A stretch of DNA of 64,000 nucleotides from Burkholderiales bacterium LSUCC0115 (GTDB taxonomy: Bacteria > Pseudomonadota > Gammaproteobacteria > Burkholderiales > Burkholderiaceae_A): contig WJBW01000001.1 in the NCBI GenBank assembly GCA_009646425.1, positions 368,146 to 432,145 on the forward strand. The letters run 5' to 3'. Shown here piece after piece: positions 43,548 through 52,860 of the stretch (position 1 is its first letter; each line of letters opens with the position of its first letter). Both the position numbers and the translations under genes were made by a program. The notes below the pieces were generated by a model that ran no database searches, was not told the origin of the DNA, and worked only from the letters and a program-made list of their open reading frames with translations.

Positions 43548-43943
43548 ATGCTTCCCATCACCTCTGTTTTTGCAGCCTTGCTGACCCTTTACTTCCTCCG
43601 CTTAGCTATGGCTGTCATCCGCCTTCGGCGCAGTAACAAAGTGGCGTTGGGTGATGGCGGAGTAAAGGAGTTGGAAGGAGCGATTCGTGCGCATGGCAAC
43701 TTTGCCGAATATGTTCCATTTGGCCTAATCCTAATGGGACTTCTTGAGGCGAATGGCGGTTATCCCCTGCTGATCGTCGCCCTAGGATGCACATTGACGG
43801 TAGGCAGAATCCTGCAGGCCACCGCTCTAGGAAAAGGCAACTTGAAATTGCGAGTGACAGGGATGAAGATGACTGTCTTAACGCTTGTTGCTCTCTCAGT
43901 TACAAACCTGATCTACGTAGCTATCTTTTTACTACGAGGGTAA
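43548..43943 (+). CDS. MAPEG-family membrane protein
   Basis: A 131-residue membrane protein with four helices. It has the MAPEG signature ELEGAIRAHGNFAEYVPFGLI and LKLRVTGMKMTV near the end. The family includes glutathione-dependent microsomal enzymes; bacterial members often have no proven activity. The ATG at 43548 is preferred to a GTG 15 bases upstream. It is on the plus strand, opposite to the tail-sharing array that follows. Confidence 0.82.
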   Translation: MLPITSVFAALLTLYFLRLAMAVIRLRRSNKVALGDGGVKELEGAIRAHGNFAEYVPFGLILMGLLEANGGYPLLIVALGCTLTVGRILQATALGKGNLKLRVTGMKMTVLTLVALSVTNLIYVAIFLLRG

Positions 43944-44015
43944 GGCACAGGGATCAAACATTAGAGTGTTCGTCAGATTGAATGTACCAAAACCTTGCCT
44001 GAGCGAACCTAAGCA

Positions 44016-44360
44016 TCACAAATACTCAAGCCCCGTTTGAGCTAGCCCCACCAGATCAATATTCTCCGTGTTGAAGGATGTGTCTGCAGCAAGAGTCGTG
44101 AGCTGGCCGATACTTAGCTGACCGTTATCCAACATGGCCTTAAATGGGGCAACGTCAGCACTGGTCGCCGGGGTTCCGATGACGTTCTCCCAAAGCAAGT
44201 TACACACATCAGTAGAAGACGAGTTACCAGTAACAGAGACTGCCAACGCAGCTAAATCGGTGTAGCTCATGCCACCATCGAGAAGGTCAAGTCCGATACC
44301 TACATACTCGGCATTGGCAACCGAGTCGGCCCCGAAAACTGCACCGAGGAGCTTCGCAAC
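44016..44360 (-). repeat. Shared C-terminal tail cassette, copy 1
   Basis: Encodes 114 residues from VAKLLGAVFG to GLEYL plus the stop. It closely matches the cassettes at 46002, 48147 and 50385, many synonymous positions included. Confidence 0.85.
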
Positions 44361-45965
44361 CTGGCCAGCATGCCCGTCAAGGTCGATTGCAAGATGCTTA
44401 TTAGAAAAAGCGACCCGCTCAACATTAGACAAAGTATCAATTCCATCGACGCCCTGAATACTTCGGACGGAAAAGACGCCCCTATCTGAAGAAATCGTAT
44501 AAGTACCCCAGAGTCCATCCCATGTGACTGTATCGATTCCGGCACCACCGTCTATCTCATCGTCTCCTTCACCACCCATCAAAACATTAGCTCTTGCATC
44601 CCCCCGAATTACATCGTCACGTTCGGTTCCCGTAATGTTGACTGGACTTGGCAACAATTGCGTCTCATTGATCTGCCGGAAGTAAAAATTTCCGTCATTT
44701 CCAGAAACGTTCAGCCAAGTAACCCCCTTAGATGACAAGCCTGACGGCGACCCAGAGAATGCGTTTTCAAACGTCCTCGATAGATCAACTACATCTGACT
44801 GACGCAGGGTTTCAAAATGCCCGAACCCGTCATTCAAATAGAGGACCGGACGCTCTGAATTCCCCTCCGATTCCCACCAATTCTGGTTCATGCTGCTCAA
44901 GAGAATATCGACAGATCCATCAAAATTAACGTCTACTAGCCTTGCCCATGTCACCCATGGCTCGCCGCCATCCACACCTCTTGTACCCTCGAAGTACTGG
45001 CCAGCATTGCCGAATGCGGTTGGACTTATATCAACATATTGACCATCGATCTTCTTAAGCAACTCCAAACCCCATCCAACGTAGCGTGGATCTTGGAGCG
45101 TGAAATTGATGAGAACCTCCTTCTCACCGTCACCATCGATGTCAGCTGTATCAATGTCGAGGACATGCTCGTAATTTGTTCCGAAAACTCCGTTAGGCAG
45201 AACAGTCCGATGAGCGTCAGAAAATGACCCACCTTGATTCCAGAAGATGACCGAACCCTTGTATGCATTGTCACTATCACCGCTATTGCCTATCAGCAGC
45301 TCAGGCGCACCATCCCCATTAAGGTCGGAAAGCTCAGAAGTGTAGAACCTGGTGTATTCCAGTCCTTTGCTGCTAAGAAGTGACTTTGGAACGATTGCCT
45401 GATTCTCGGTAAACCCTCCCGCCCCGTCGCCAAGCAAAAAAGACGCTTCATAGGATGCTCCAGAAGTCGAAACGTTACCCAGAAAAATATCCAGGTTTCC
45501 ATCCCCGTTAATGTCACCGACAGCCGTACAGTGGGTGAAATCGGTTCGTTGGGGCAACTTTTCGGTAGCAATGACCCACGATCCGGCCTGAGATAGCAAG
45601 AGCTGATTTTGGCCGCCTAGATAAGGAAACGTATCCCAACCATGATCGGCCACAAAAATATCAAGCACTCCATCTGAGTTGAAATCAGCATATAAAACTG
45701 CTCGTGGGTGTGTTGTCTGGGGGGACTCAAATTCAGACGCAGAGGCAACCTTGAATAAGCCATCCTCGTCGCCCCACAAGAGCAAACCTGCTTGGGAGAC
45801 GTTGCTCGCACCGGCCCCTCCGGGATATGAAGCACCCAGCAACAGAAGATCTAAAAAGCCATCATCATTAAGGTCAATTAGACCTTTCTCATAAGAAACG
45901 CCAGTTCTAGAATACGAAGTAGCCCAGCTGTAAGATGAGTAATTAAAGTAGTTCTGAAATGGCAT
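44016..45965 (-). CDS. FG-GAP/VCBS-repeat RTX-type protein 1 with shared tail
   Basis: A 649-residue protein with no signal peptide. Residues 25 to about 400 hold at least six FG-GAP/VCBS repeats with calcium loops such as DLNDDGFLD, DFNSDGVLD, DINGDGNLD and DIDGDGEKE, which should form a beta-propeller like the integrin alpha head. An RTX nonapeptide block (GGEGDDEIDGGAGID) comes at about 450-480. A linker of DTLSNVERVAF type follows, and then the shared tail from 536 to 649. This order (RTX, then DUF4214-like tail) marks C-terminal type I secretion substrates. A GAGGAG site precedes the ATG. Ligand or enzymatic role is unknown; adhesion or binding is inferred. Confidence 0.78.
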   Translation of the reverse strand: MPFQNYFNYSSYSWATSYSRTGVSYEKGLIDLNDDGFLDLLLLGASYPGGAGASNVSQAGLLLWGDEDGLFKVASASEFESPQTTHPRAVLYADFNSDGVLDIFVADHGWDTFPYLGGQNQLLLSQAGSWVIATEKLPQRTDFTHCTAVGDINGDGNLDIFLGNVSTSGASYEASFLLGDGAGGFTENQAIVPKSLLSSKGLEYTRFYTSELSDLNGDGAPELLIGNSGDSDNAYKGSVIFWNQGGSFSDAHRTVLPNGVFGTNYEHVLDIDTADIDGDGEKEVLINFTLQDPRYVGWGLELLKKIDGQYVDISPTAFGNAGQYFEGTRGVDGGEPWVTWARLVDVNFDGSVDILLSSMNQNWWESEGNSERPVLYLNDGFGHFETLRQSDVVDLSRTFENAFSGSPSGLSSKGVTWLNVSGNDGNFYFRQINETQLLPSPVNITGTERDDVIRGDARANVLMGGEGDDEIDGGAGIDTVTWDGLWGTYTISSDRGVFSVRSIQGVDGIDTLSNVERVAFSNKHLAIDLDGHAGQVAKLLGAVFGADSVANAEYVGIGLDLLDGGMSYTDLAALAVSVTGNSSSTDVCNLLWENVIGTPATSADVAPFKAMLDNGQLSIGQLTTLAADTSFNTENIDLVGLAQTGLEYL

Positions 45966-46001
45966 TGAAGCTCCTCAGGACGCAGCAGATCCGCAAGACA
46001 C

Positions 46002-46346
46002 TCATAAGTACTCAAGTCCTGTTTGAGTCAGCCCAACTAGATCAATATTGCTCGCATTAAACGATGTGTCTGCGGCAAGAGTCGTGAGCTGGCCGATACT
46101 TAGCTGGCCGTCATCCAACATAGCCTTGAACGGAGCGATGTCAGTGTTAGTCGCTGGGGTTCCAATAACGTTCTCCCAAAGCAAGTTGCAGACATCGGTA
46201 GGAGACGAGTTACCAGTAACAGAGACAGCCAGTGCAGCTAAATCTGTGTAACTCATTCCGGCATCAAGTAGGTCGAGGCCGACGCCAACATACTCGGCGT
46301 TTTCAACTGCCCCCGAACCAAAGACGGCGCCAAGGAGCTTCGCTAC
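46002..46346 (-). repeat. Shared C-terminal tail cassette, copy 2
   Basis: The second of four near-identical tail cassettes, again 114 codons plus stop. It differs from the others by a few substitutions and no insertions. Confidence 0.85.
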
Positions 46347-48107
46347 CTGCCCAGCATTTCCACCCATGTCTATGGCGATCTTCCGGTCAACAAATTCGAG
46401 GCGTTGGATATTGGCGAGCAAATCGTTGATCTCCATTTGGTCATTTCCAGTGATACTCACCACTGACTTCGATCCATCAAAGAAATCTAGGTCGAGGTTG
46501 TAATTAGAGCGAAGCCCACTGTAAATTGACTTGTTCAAACCTAATCCACCATCAATATGTGTAGATCCAGAATTGGCGTTCGCATCATAAAAGGTGTCGT
46601 TACCAGCCCAAGTCCGCATAACCGTTGATTCGTTTCTGTCAGAAACAATCACATGCTTCTTGAAATCCGTCGCTGGATTCCAACCCACATTAAAGTCCGT
46701 CATTACATAGCCAATCTGTCCGGCAGGCGGATTGATAGTGGAGTCAGTAGCTTGAAACTGAGTTACAAAATTTACTGACCCGTCCTCACAAGGTACGGCC
46801 AGAAACTTCATCGGAACTTGAGCAGTGTCTCCTCCGTACTGGTAACTCCCGGAAAAATTTCCCGTAGGAATAGGGTTCTTGAGTGACGAAAATACCAGCA
46901 TCTTCCAAAGGTCAAATTCATCATGAAGTCCAATATGTAACCTACCAGTTCCATCATTCAGGAGTACCCAGTTACTCTGCCTCTGTTCGAAGACTCCAGA
47001 AGAAAAAATTGTCTCAATACCGCTACCATCAATATCTAAAAAAAGCGGGTTGTAGTCGAAAGAGGGGCTATCAAGAGTCATATCTGGATTTAACGACTCT
47101 GTTGACTCTCTGAACGTGCCATCCCCCTTATTAATTAGTACCTGAAGTGCAGCCGGATACTCGTGGGAACCTTCACTCCACATACTTTGCCCCGCCAAAA
47201 TGTCTTGAAAGCCATCTTTATTGAGATCTAAGCTCCAAAGTCGAAATACTTGCGTGATACCGACCGTCCCGTTCATCGAAGGGTAGCTATCATACTGAGG
47301 TAACGTTGAGAGGTAAGGATCAATAATTTGCACTGGATGCAATACATCAATGTTGTTACCACCACTAAACTTAAGAACAGAGATTCCCTCGTAGGTCTTT
47401 TCCCAGTTTGAGCCGAATGTTTGGTAGTTCGACACATACTGCAACGAATTGCGCCCGCCAAAGTCACCGACGGTCGCTGCCTCTCCAACAAAGCTCTTCG
47501 ACGGACTACCAAAAACGAAAGAAGGGTACTCCTGGTTTTGTGCATTAGACGTGGTTGGAGCGATCTGAAAATCTCCACCTACGTAGCGATAAATCGGGTT
47601 GTTCCCAGAAAACGTTGCGCTCACAATGACCGGTGATCCGGAAATAGTGTCCAACACAGCACTATGTGCCATGACGGAGTCATCTATCGAAATCTTGTTA
47701 AATCCCCCGATACCATCTGAAAGAAATGCCGTACTACTTGCCGGCAACATGGGACTCTCGTTATGCGCCGCTAAGAAAATGTCGTCATCACCATCACCAT
47801 TGAAGTCTGCAACCACAACTGATCCACCACCATTCGTCAGCGGATCCTGCAGGAGAGAATCCGTGGAAATTCTCAGAAGGCCATTTTCGTCTGGGGTCAG
47901 AATGGAAATTGCTACTGGCACCACTTCCTGAAGCGTTGTATCAAATCCTGTGTAACTCCAACCGGTTAGAACAAGCCCATACTTTCCAGTGGTCGGATCG
48001 GTAAACACATGGGAGAACGTATTTGCAAGTTGTCCGTTACCGACTTCGGCACTGGCGGCAATGGGATTCCATACACCGAGCAATGTCGGATTAACGTTAG
48101 TTTTCAT
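46002..48107 (-). CDS. FG-GAP/VCBS-repeat protein 2 with shared tail
   Basis: A 701-residue protein without a signal peptide. FG-GAP-type calcium loops are fewer and more degenerate than in the neighbours (DFNGDGDDD, DLNKDGFQD, DIDGSGIET). They suggest an incomplete or divergent propeller over residues 25-400. A degenerate RTX-like segment (GNDTFYDANANSGSTHIDGGLG) lies near 530. The tail occupies 588-701. It differs from copy 1 at scattered residues, for example SGAVENAEYVGVG. No strong ribosome binding site precedes the ATG. The head has no detectable catalytic motif. Secretion by a type I system encoded elsewhere is inferred from the tail. Confidence 0.75.
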   Translation of the reverse strand: MKTNVNPTLLGVWNPIAASAEVGNGQLANTFSHVFTDPTTGKYGLVLTGWSYTGFDTTLQEVVPVAISILTPDENGLLRISTDSLLQDPLTNGGGSVVVADFNGDGDDDIFLAAHNESPMLPASSTAFLSDGIGGFNKISIDDSVMAHSAVLDTISGSPVIVSATFSGNNPIYRYVGGDFQIAPTTSNAQNQEYPSFVFGSPSKSFVGEAATVGDFGGRNSLQYVSNYQTFGSNWEKTYEGISVLKFSGGNNIDVLHPVQIIDPYLSTLPQYDSYPSMNGTVGITQVFRLWSLDLNKDGFQDILAGQSMWSEGSHEYPAALQVLINKGDGTFRESTESLNPDMTLDSPSFDYNPLFLDIDGSGIETIFSSGVFEQRQSNWVLLNDGTGRLHIGLHDEFDLWKMLVFSSLKNPIPTGNFSGSYQYGGDTAQVPMKFLAVPCEDGSVNFVTQFQATDSTINPPAGQIGYVMTDFNVGWNPATDFKKHVIVSDRNESTVMRTWAGNDTFYDANANSGSTHIDGGLGLNKSIYSGLRSNYNLDLDFFDGSKSVVSITGNDQMEINDLLANIQRLEFVDRKIAIDMGGNAGQVAKLLGAVFGSGAVENAEYVGVGLDLLDAGMSYTDLAALAVSVTGNSSPTDVCNLLWENVIGTPATNTDIAPFKAMLDDGQLSIGQLTTLAADTSFNASNIDLVGLTQTGLEYL

Positions 48108-48146
48108 GAATCTTTTATGCGGAAGTGTCTGATGAGAGAAGGAGGC

Positions 48147-48491
48147 TTATAGATACTCAAGCCCTGTTTGAGCTAGCCCGACCAAATCAATGTTCTCCAT
48201 GTTGAAGGATGTGTCTGCGGCAAGAGTCGTGAGCTGACCGATGCTAAGTTGATTGCCATCTAGCATTGCCTTGAACGGGGCGATGTCAGCACTGGTTGCT
48301 GGGGTTCCGATGACGTTCTCCCAAAGCAAGGTACAGACATCAGTAGAGGAGGACTTGCCGTTTACGGAGACGGCCAAGGCAGCTAGATCGGTGTAACTCA
48401 TTCCTGCATCAAGTAGGTCGAGGCCGATGCCAACATACTCGGCATTGCCAACAGAGTCGGCTCCGAAGACCGCTCCGAGAAGCTTGGCAAC
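48147..48491 (-). repeat. Shared C-terminal tail cassette, copy 3
   Basis: The third tail cassette; a stretch of about 60 bases around 48400-48460 appears identical to copy 4 (around 50640-50700). Confidence 0.85.
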
Positions 48492-50288
48492 CTGACCAGC
48501 GTTACCGTTGAGATCAAACGCAATCGATATATCCGAAAATTCGATTCGCTCTATTGATTCCAATATGTCCAAACCCTCAACGAAAGACACAGATAGTGCA
48601 TCACCCACTAGGATTTCGGTTTCCTGGGATGACTCTACATAGTTGACCTTATCAACTGACTCAGATAAGCCGATAACCTTGGTCCCGTGAGCAAATGCCT
48701 TAAGTCCCTGTTGCATTCCTACATGAATGTAGTGATCAAGCCCCGAACCAAAGGCTCCACTATCAATCTCATCCTGAACATGAGTATTAGTCGACAAATA
48801 ATAAATTTCACTAAAGCCAGGCACGCCATGTAAAGCTGGATTTATGCCATTTGGTCCACTAAAAATTTCTCCGTAGTCAAACGAATAGAGATACGCCAGT
48901 GAGGAATTCCAGTCATACGATCCATCTGATAACTGTGGATTAACATGAATCTCTGTAAGAAGGCTAAATCTATTGTCAATGACTACAGGGATCGCCATAC
49001 CTATCTCGGAAAACGGATAGCCACCCTGTATGCCAGTAAGACTAGTCTTATAAGATTCAATGAAAACCTGAGGGTCCGACTCATAGTAATGATTCAGGCC
49101 ATTGTTGATCAGTATTTGAAGCGCACTGATGTCCTTATCCCAACTGCCGTGTGAGTATGAGACGAGGTCTTTGTGTCCATCATTGTTGATATCAACATAA
49201 TCCAAATGATATGCACCGGCATGATCAAGGCTCTGGTATGGAATTACTTCGTTTGTTGCTTCGGAGAATTTGCCGGAGTCATTTTTAAAGACAGATAACG
49301 CTGCCTTCATACCCAAGTTTTCATTTCCATGCCCTGGAAAGATATGCCCAGTTGTGACTACATCTAGATCCTGATCACCGTCAATATCGTATAGATAGGC
49401 ACGAGTTGAGTGCGTAGCTCTCGTCCAGTTAGATGAGACTCCGCCTGCAGCATCGGGGTATACGTCGAAGTATCCGTTTCCGATTGGTATTACGTGAGAG
49501 GATAGTGCTGCGGAATCAGAAAAGTCACCCGCTCCTCTCTGCAGTAGGGCAAGCATATCTACCTGAGAATTAAAGTATTGATCCGTAGCGACGATATCAG
49601 CTCTACCATCGCCATTCAGATCACCACCAGCTATTCCTGACGCAGAATAGAGAGCAGGAAGGCTAATGAGTCTAAAGTTATCTAGACTCGGTTCAAATTT
49701 GTAGTACCCAGGCTGGATATTCTCAGATGTCGGATCGTTAAGAGGTGGAGTCCAATAGCTAGTCACCAGGACCTCAGGAATTCCGTCGCCGTCTATGTCG
49801 ACCAAGCCACTACCATGCGCTGAAATTTGATCTGGCGTCACACTCTGTGACCATCGAAGCTGCCCCTGATCCGACAGAAGGAAAGTAGCGGGCAAGCTGT
49901 ATACATCTCCGTTTGGAGCCTGCTCCATGTATGGAGCAAAAAAGACATCCTTTATGCCATCGCTATTGAAATCGGCAATCTGGATAGATCCTGCTCCATA
50001 GACAAAGGGACTTTTGGAAAAGATCGATGTTATGTCCCGCCAAGATCCATCTGACTGGCTACTCAGTACGACGTACTCAGCATGAGCGGAACGATAGTAG
50101 TTGAGATCCGGATTAAAGCTCCAGCCTGATATAACAACCTCCGGCCGGCCATCCCCGGTCAGATCACCGGTAGCGGAAAACGGAATCAGCGTTGCAGCAC
50201 TTCCAAATGCTGCAAGCTCCTTAAGACCGAGAGTCCCAATCCGATTAACGTCTGGTGTGAACGACAGTGCATTGAAATAGACGCTCAT
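48147..50288 (-). CDS. FG-GAP/VCBS-repeat protein 3 with shared tail
   Basis: A 713-residue protein without a signal peptide. The head has at least six clear repeats with calcium loops DLTGDGRPE, DFNSDGIKD, DIDGDGIPE, DLNGDGRAD, DIDGDQDLD and DINNDGHKD, spanning about residues 40-400 as a predicted propeller. No RTX nonapeptides are evident. Instead a segment near 520-560 (GLDHYIHVGMQQGLKAFAHG) recalls sequences found in calcium-binding surface proteins. The tail covers 600-713. Residues VAKLLG through AALAVS of this tail equal those of protein 4. The ribosome binding site is weak. Function is unknown; secretion and ligand binding are inferred. Confidence 0.76.
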   Translation of the reverse strand: MSVYFNALSFTPDVNRIGTLGLKELAAFGSAATLIPFSATGDLTGDGRPEVVISGWSFNPDLNYYRSAHAEYVVLSSQSDGSWRDITSIFSKSPFVYGAGSIQIADFNSDGIKDVFFAPYMEQAPNGDVYSLPATFLLSDQGQLRWSQSVTPDQISAHGSGLVDIDGDGIPEVLVTSYWTPPLNDPTSENIQPGYYKFEPSLDNFRLISLPALYSASGIAGGDLNGDGRADIVATDQYFNSQVDMLALLQRGAGDFSDSAALSSHVIPIGNGYFDVYPDAAGGVSSNWTRATHSTRAYLYDIDGDQDLDVVTTGHIFPGHGNENLGMKAALSVFKNDSGKFSEATNEVIPYQSLDHAGAYHLDYVDINNDGHKDLVSYSHGSWDKDISALQILINNGLNHYYESDPQVFIESYKTSLTGIQGGYPFSEIGMAIPVVIDNRFSLLTEIHVNPQLSDGSYDWNSSLAYLYSFDYGEIFSGPNGINPALHGVPGFSEIYYLSTNTHVQDEIDSGAFGSGLDHYIHVGMQQGLKAFAHGTKVIGLSESVDKVNYVESSQETEILVGDALSVSFVEGLDILESIERIEFSDISIAFDLNGNAGQVAKLLGAVFGADSVGNAEYVGIGLDLLDAGMSYTDLAALAVSVNGKSSSTDVCTLLWENVIGTPATSADIAPFKAMLDGNQLSIGQLTTLAADTSFNMENIDLVGLAQTGLEYL

Positions 50289-50384
50289 AACAGATCTAAC
50301 TTTCCATTAAGCTCTAGCACTAAGGCGTTCCAACTATACAACGATAAGACGTATACGGTTTCTCGTCTGCCCCGCTATGGCCCC

Positions 50385-50729
50385 TTACAGGTACTCCAAG
50401 CCAGTCTGAGCCAACCCTATTAGGTCGATATTGTCAGTGTTGAATGATGTGTCTGCGGCAAGAGTAGTGAGCTGACCAATGCCTAGTTGACCGCTATCTA
50501 GCATTGCCTTGAATGGGGCGATGTCAGTGCTAGTCGCTGGGGAGCCAATAACGTTCTCCCAAAGCAAGTTACAGACATCAGTAGAGGATGAGTTACCGGT
50601 AACTGAGACAGCCAGCGCAGCTAAATCTGTGTAGCTCATTCCTGCATCAAGTAGGTCGAGGCCGATGCCAACATACTCGGCATTGCCAACAGAGTCAGCT
50701 CCGAAGACCGCTCCGAGCAGCTTTGCAAC
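50385..50729 (-). repeat. Shared C-terminal tail cassette, copy 4
   Basis: The fourth near-identical tail cassette. It reads QLGIGQLTTL where the other three have QLSIGQLTTL, and ends NIDLIGLAQTGLEYL. Confidence 0.85.
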
Positions 50730-52811
50730 CTCCCCAGCATGGGCATCAAAATCGAATGCCAGTGCCTTATCAAGAAATTCCAGTCTCGAACCGTTCACCA
50801 CTACTCGCTCCTCTCCATCACTGCGAGTAATTTTTAAATACTGGCTGTGAACCCCGACCACAAAGTCTTCGGAAAAACCGCTAACCGCTATGGTCTGACG
50901 GGCGTCATCCGCAATATGGAACTGGGTACTTGTATCAAAAAGACTTGATCCATTGGACCAAAAATCAACATAAAAAGCGTCACGTACCCCTGAAAAAAGA
51001 CCATTCGAGACACTAAATGTCCCATCAGCAAAGACAACCGTTGAGATGTTCTCGGCTACCACTGCCCCCTCAGAGAATGAGATCCTCAGTAGACCTTCAT
51101 CTCCACTAATCGATGAGGATTGAAAGCCCTTATTTATAACTAGCGTGTCTCGACCCTGAACACCGTTGATGTAGGTGTCACCGTCAGATGAGACGAGGAA
51201 GAGATCCTCCCCAGAGCCACCCCAAAGGACGTCATCCCCTCCACCGGAGACAAGAATGTTTGCGCCGGTAGCTGCATACGAATTCCCAGCTCCGATGTAT
51301 TGGTTTGTCTCTGAACCAATAACGACACGGTCGCCCGGAGTGTTGAAAGTCAGCATTCGCTCCAACCGAGTGAATACATCGGTCTGATTGGGATAAACCC
51401 AAGGCATATAGAAGCTAGCCGTATATGGAAATCCGTTATAGCTAGTAACTTCGTCTGTGGAAGCGTCAACGACCAAAAATTGGTCAAAAGACTTTATCAA
51501 CGACGTGACACCTGCCGGATCAAATTCAGCGACAACTAGGTTCTCATTCCAATCCGCATATATTGTGGAAAACTTCCCACCTTGCTGGAACCACTGGATC
51601 CCCCAAAAATCGAACCCATTATGGTTTAAGATTTCCTGATTCCAGTATGGATGGAAAACCGGAATCAACTTCTCCCCATCGTTGAACAAAAAAGATGGCT
51701 CTTGTAGGTGACCAACCCCAGTACCACTACCCGACCAGTTTAGGAAAAAACTTATCGGTATGAGGTTTGTGCCGGGTAGGTACTCCCCGAGTGAGCGAGT
51801 GTTGGATCCAATCGTATCGGGAAGCAGACGAGTCCACTGGTCAGTCTGATCACTGAACCCACCAGCACCATCACCTATCAATGCCCATAAATGTCCAGGC
51901 GACAGGTCCCCAAGGTCGGTATCTGATCGATCTATGACCCATGCCAACAAGTCAAGATTTCCATCCCCATCTAGATCGAGAACTGCATCACCTTCGATCG
52001 TGGCCCCAGCCCCTCCTATGCTGTTAGGTATTTTAGGAAGGCTAGTCTTGGTGAAGGTGCCATCACCATTGCCTAAGGCAACAAAGTTGTAGACACCATT
52101 ATCTGATCCACCATTTAGGAAGATGATGTCAATGTTGCTATCGTTATTGACATCCCCTACAGCAGCCCAAAAGCTTCTAAAGGAATCTGACAGAGAACCC
52201 CTACCAATCAAATTAGAGAGATCTGCCTCGGAAAATGTTAGGTCTCCGTTGTTGAGAAGAAGCTTCGGTACCTGCCCATTCCCTCCCCCATTCGTGTCAG
52301 AAACATACAAAATATCTTGATACCCATCGTTATCGAAGTCTGCAACGTTTATTGAATGGGCTTCGTAAGTGAAATCAATTGTACGCAGCGGATCGAATGT
52401 GCCGTCAGACTGTTGAACTAGTACGTATTGCTCGCTTCCCCACTCAAGATGATTGTCTGTGTCGGCTCCAATACCACCATTTTCTCTCGAGTTTAGTTGC
52501 TCCGGAGCGGCTCCAATGATCACGTCCATCAGCCCGTCATTGTTTAGATCTGCAGCATCAATACGCTGTGTCCATAGAGACGTGAAGTCAGATGTAATCC
52601 GATTGCTCGCATCTACATAGGTACCATCCGGTTGGGATAGAAATAGCCTCAGTGGCTCAGGAACGCTTGACCCGATTTCAGGTGTTGAAAACAGGAAATC
52701 GGGTTTCCCATCGTTATTTAGGTCTTCTAAAAGCGGGAAGTTGATCTTTTTCTGCTGGTTATCAAAGCTCGGACCAAGATTGAAGATTAATTTTGATTTT
52801 GTTATCGACAT
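50385..52811 (-). CDS. FG-GAP/VCBS-repeat RTX-type protein 4 with shared tail
   Basis: The largest of the set, 808 residues, with no signal peptide. The propeller head has calcium loops DLNNDGKPD, DLNNDGLMD, DFDNDGYQD, DVNNDSNID and DLDGDGNLD (about 30-320). A middle region without recognisable motifs follows. Next is an RTX-like block (GGGDDVLWGGSGEDLFLV) near 515-540, with a beta-rich stretch, and the tail at 695-808. GGAGAG precedes the ATG. It is followed at the 3' side by protein 3 and preceded by the hydrolase gene. It lacks catalytic motifs that I can identify. Confidence 0.78.
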   Translation of the reverse strand: MSITKSKLIFNLGPSFDNQQKKINFPLLEDLNNDGKPDFLFSTPEIGSSVPEPLRLFLSQPDGTYVDASNRITSDFTSLWTQRIDAADLNNDGLMDVIIGAAPEQLNSRENGGIGADTDNHLEWGSEQYVLVQQSDGTFDPLRTIDFTYEAHSINVADFDNDGYQDILYVSDTNGGGNGQVPKLLLNNGDLTFSEADLSNLIGRGSLSDSFRSFWAAVGDVNNDSNIDIIFLNGGSDNGVYNFVALGNGDGTFTKTSLPKIPNSIGGAGATIEGDAVLDLDGDGNLDLLAWVIDRSDTDLGDLSPGHLWALIGDGAGGFSDQTDQWTRLLPDTIGSNTRSLGEYLPGTNLIPISFFLNWSGSGTGVGHLQEPSFLFNDGEKLIPVFHPYWNQEILNHNGFDFWGIQWFQQGGKFSTIYADWNENLVVAEFDPAGVTSLIKSFDQFLVVDASTDEVTSYNGFPYTASFYMPWVYPNQTDVFTRLERMLTFNTPGDRVVIGSETNQYIGAGNSYAATGANILVSGGGDDVLWGGSGEDLFLVSSDGDTYINGVQGRDTLVINKGFQSSSISGDEGLLRISFSEGAVVAENISTVVFADGTFSVSNGLFSGVRDAFYVDFWSNGSSLFDTSTQFHIADDARQTIAVSGFSEDFVVGVHSQYLKITRSDGEERVVVNGSRLEFLDKALAFDFDAHAGEVAKLLGAVFGADSVGNAEYVGIGLDLLDAGMSYTDLAALAVSVTGNSSSTDVCNLLWENVIGSPATSTDIAPFKAMLDSGQLGIGQLTTLAADTSFNTDNIDLIGLAQTGLEYL

Positions 52812-52860
52812 ACTCTCCGCCCTCCCAATATTTACTGTATCGAATTACAGCCAGCTTTCT

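Noticed and set aside
44016..50729. The four tail cassettes as transposable elements
   Set aside because: They always lie in frame at gene ends, lack terminal inverted repeats or target duplications, and encode no transposase.
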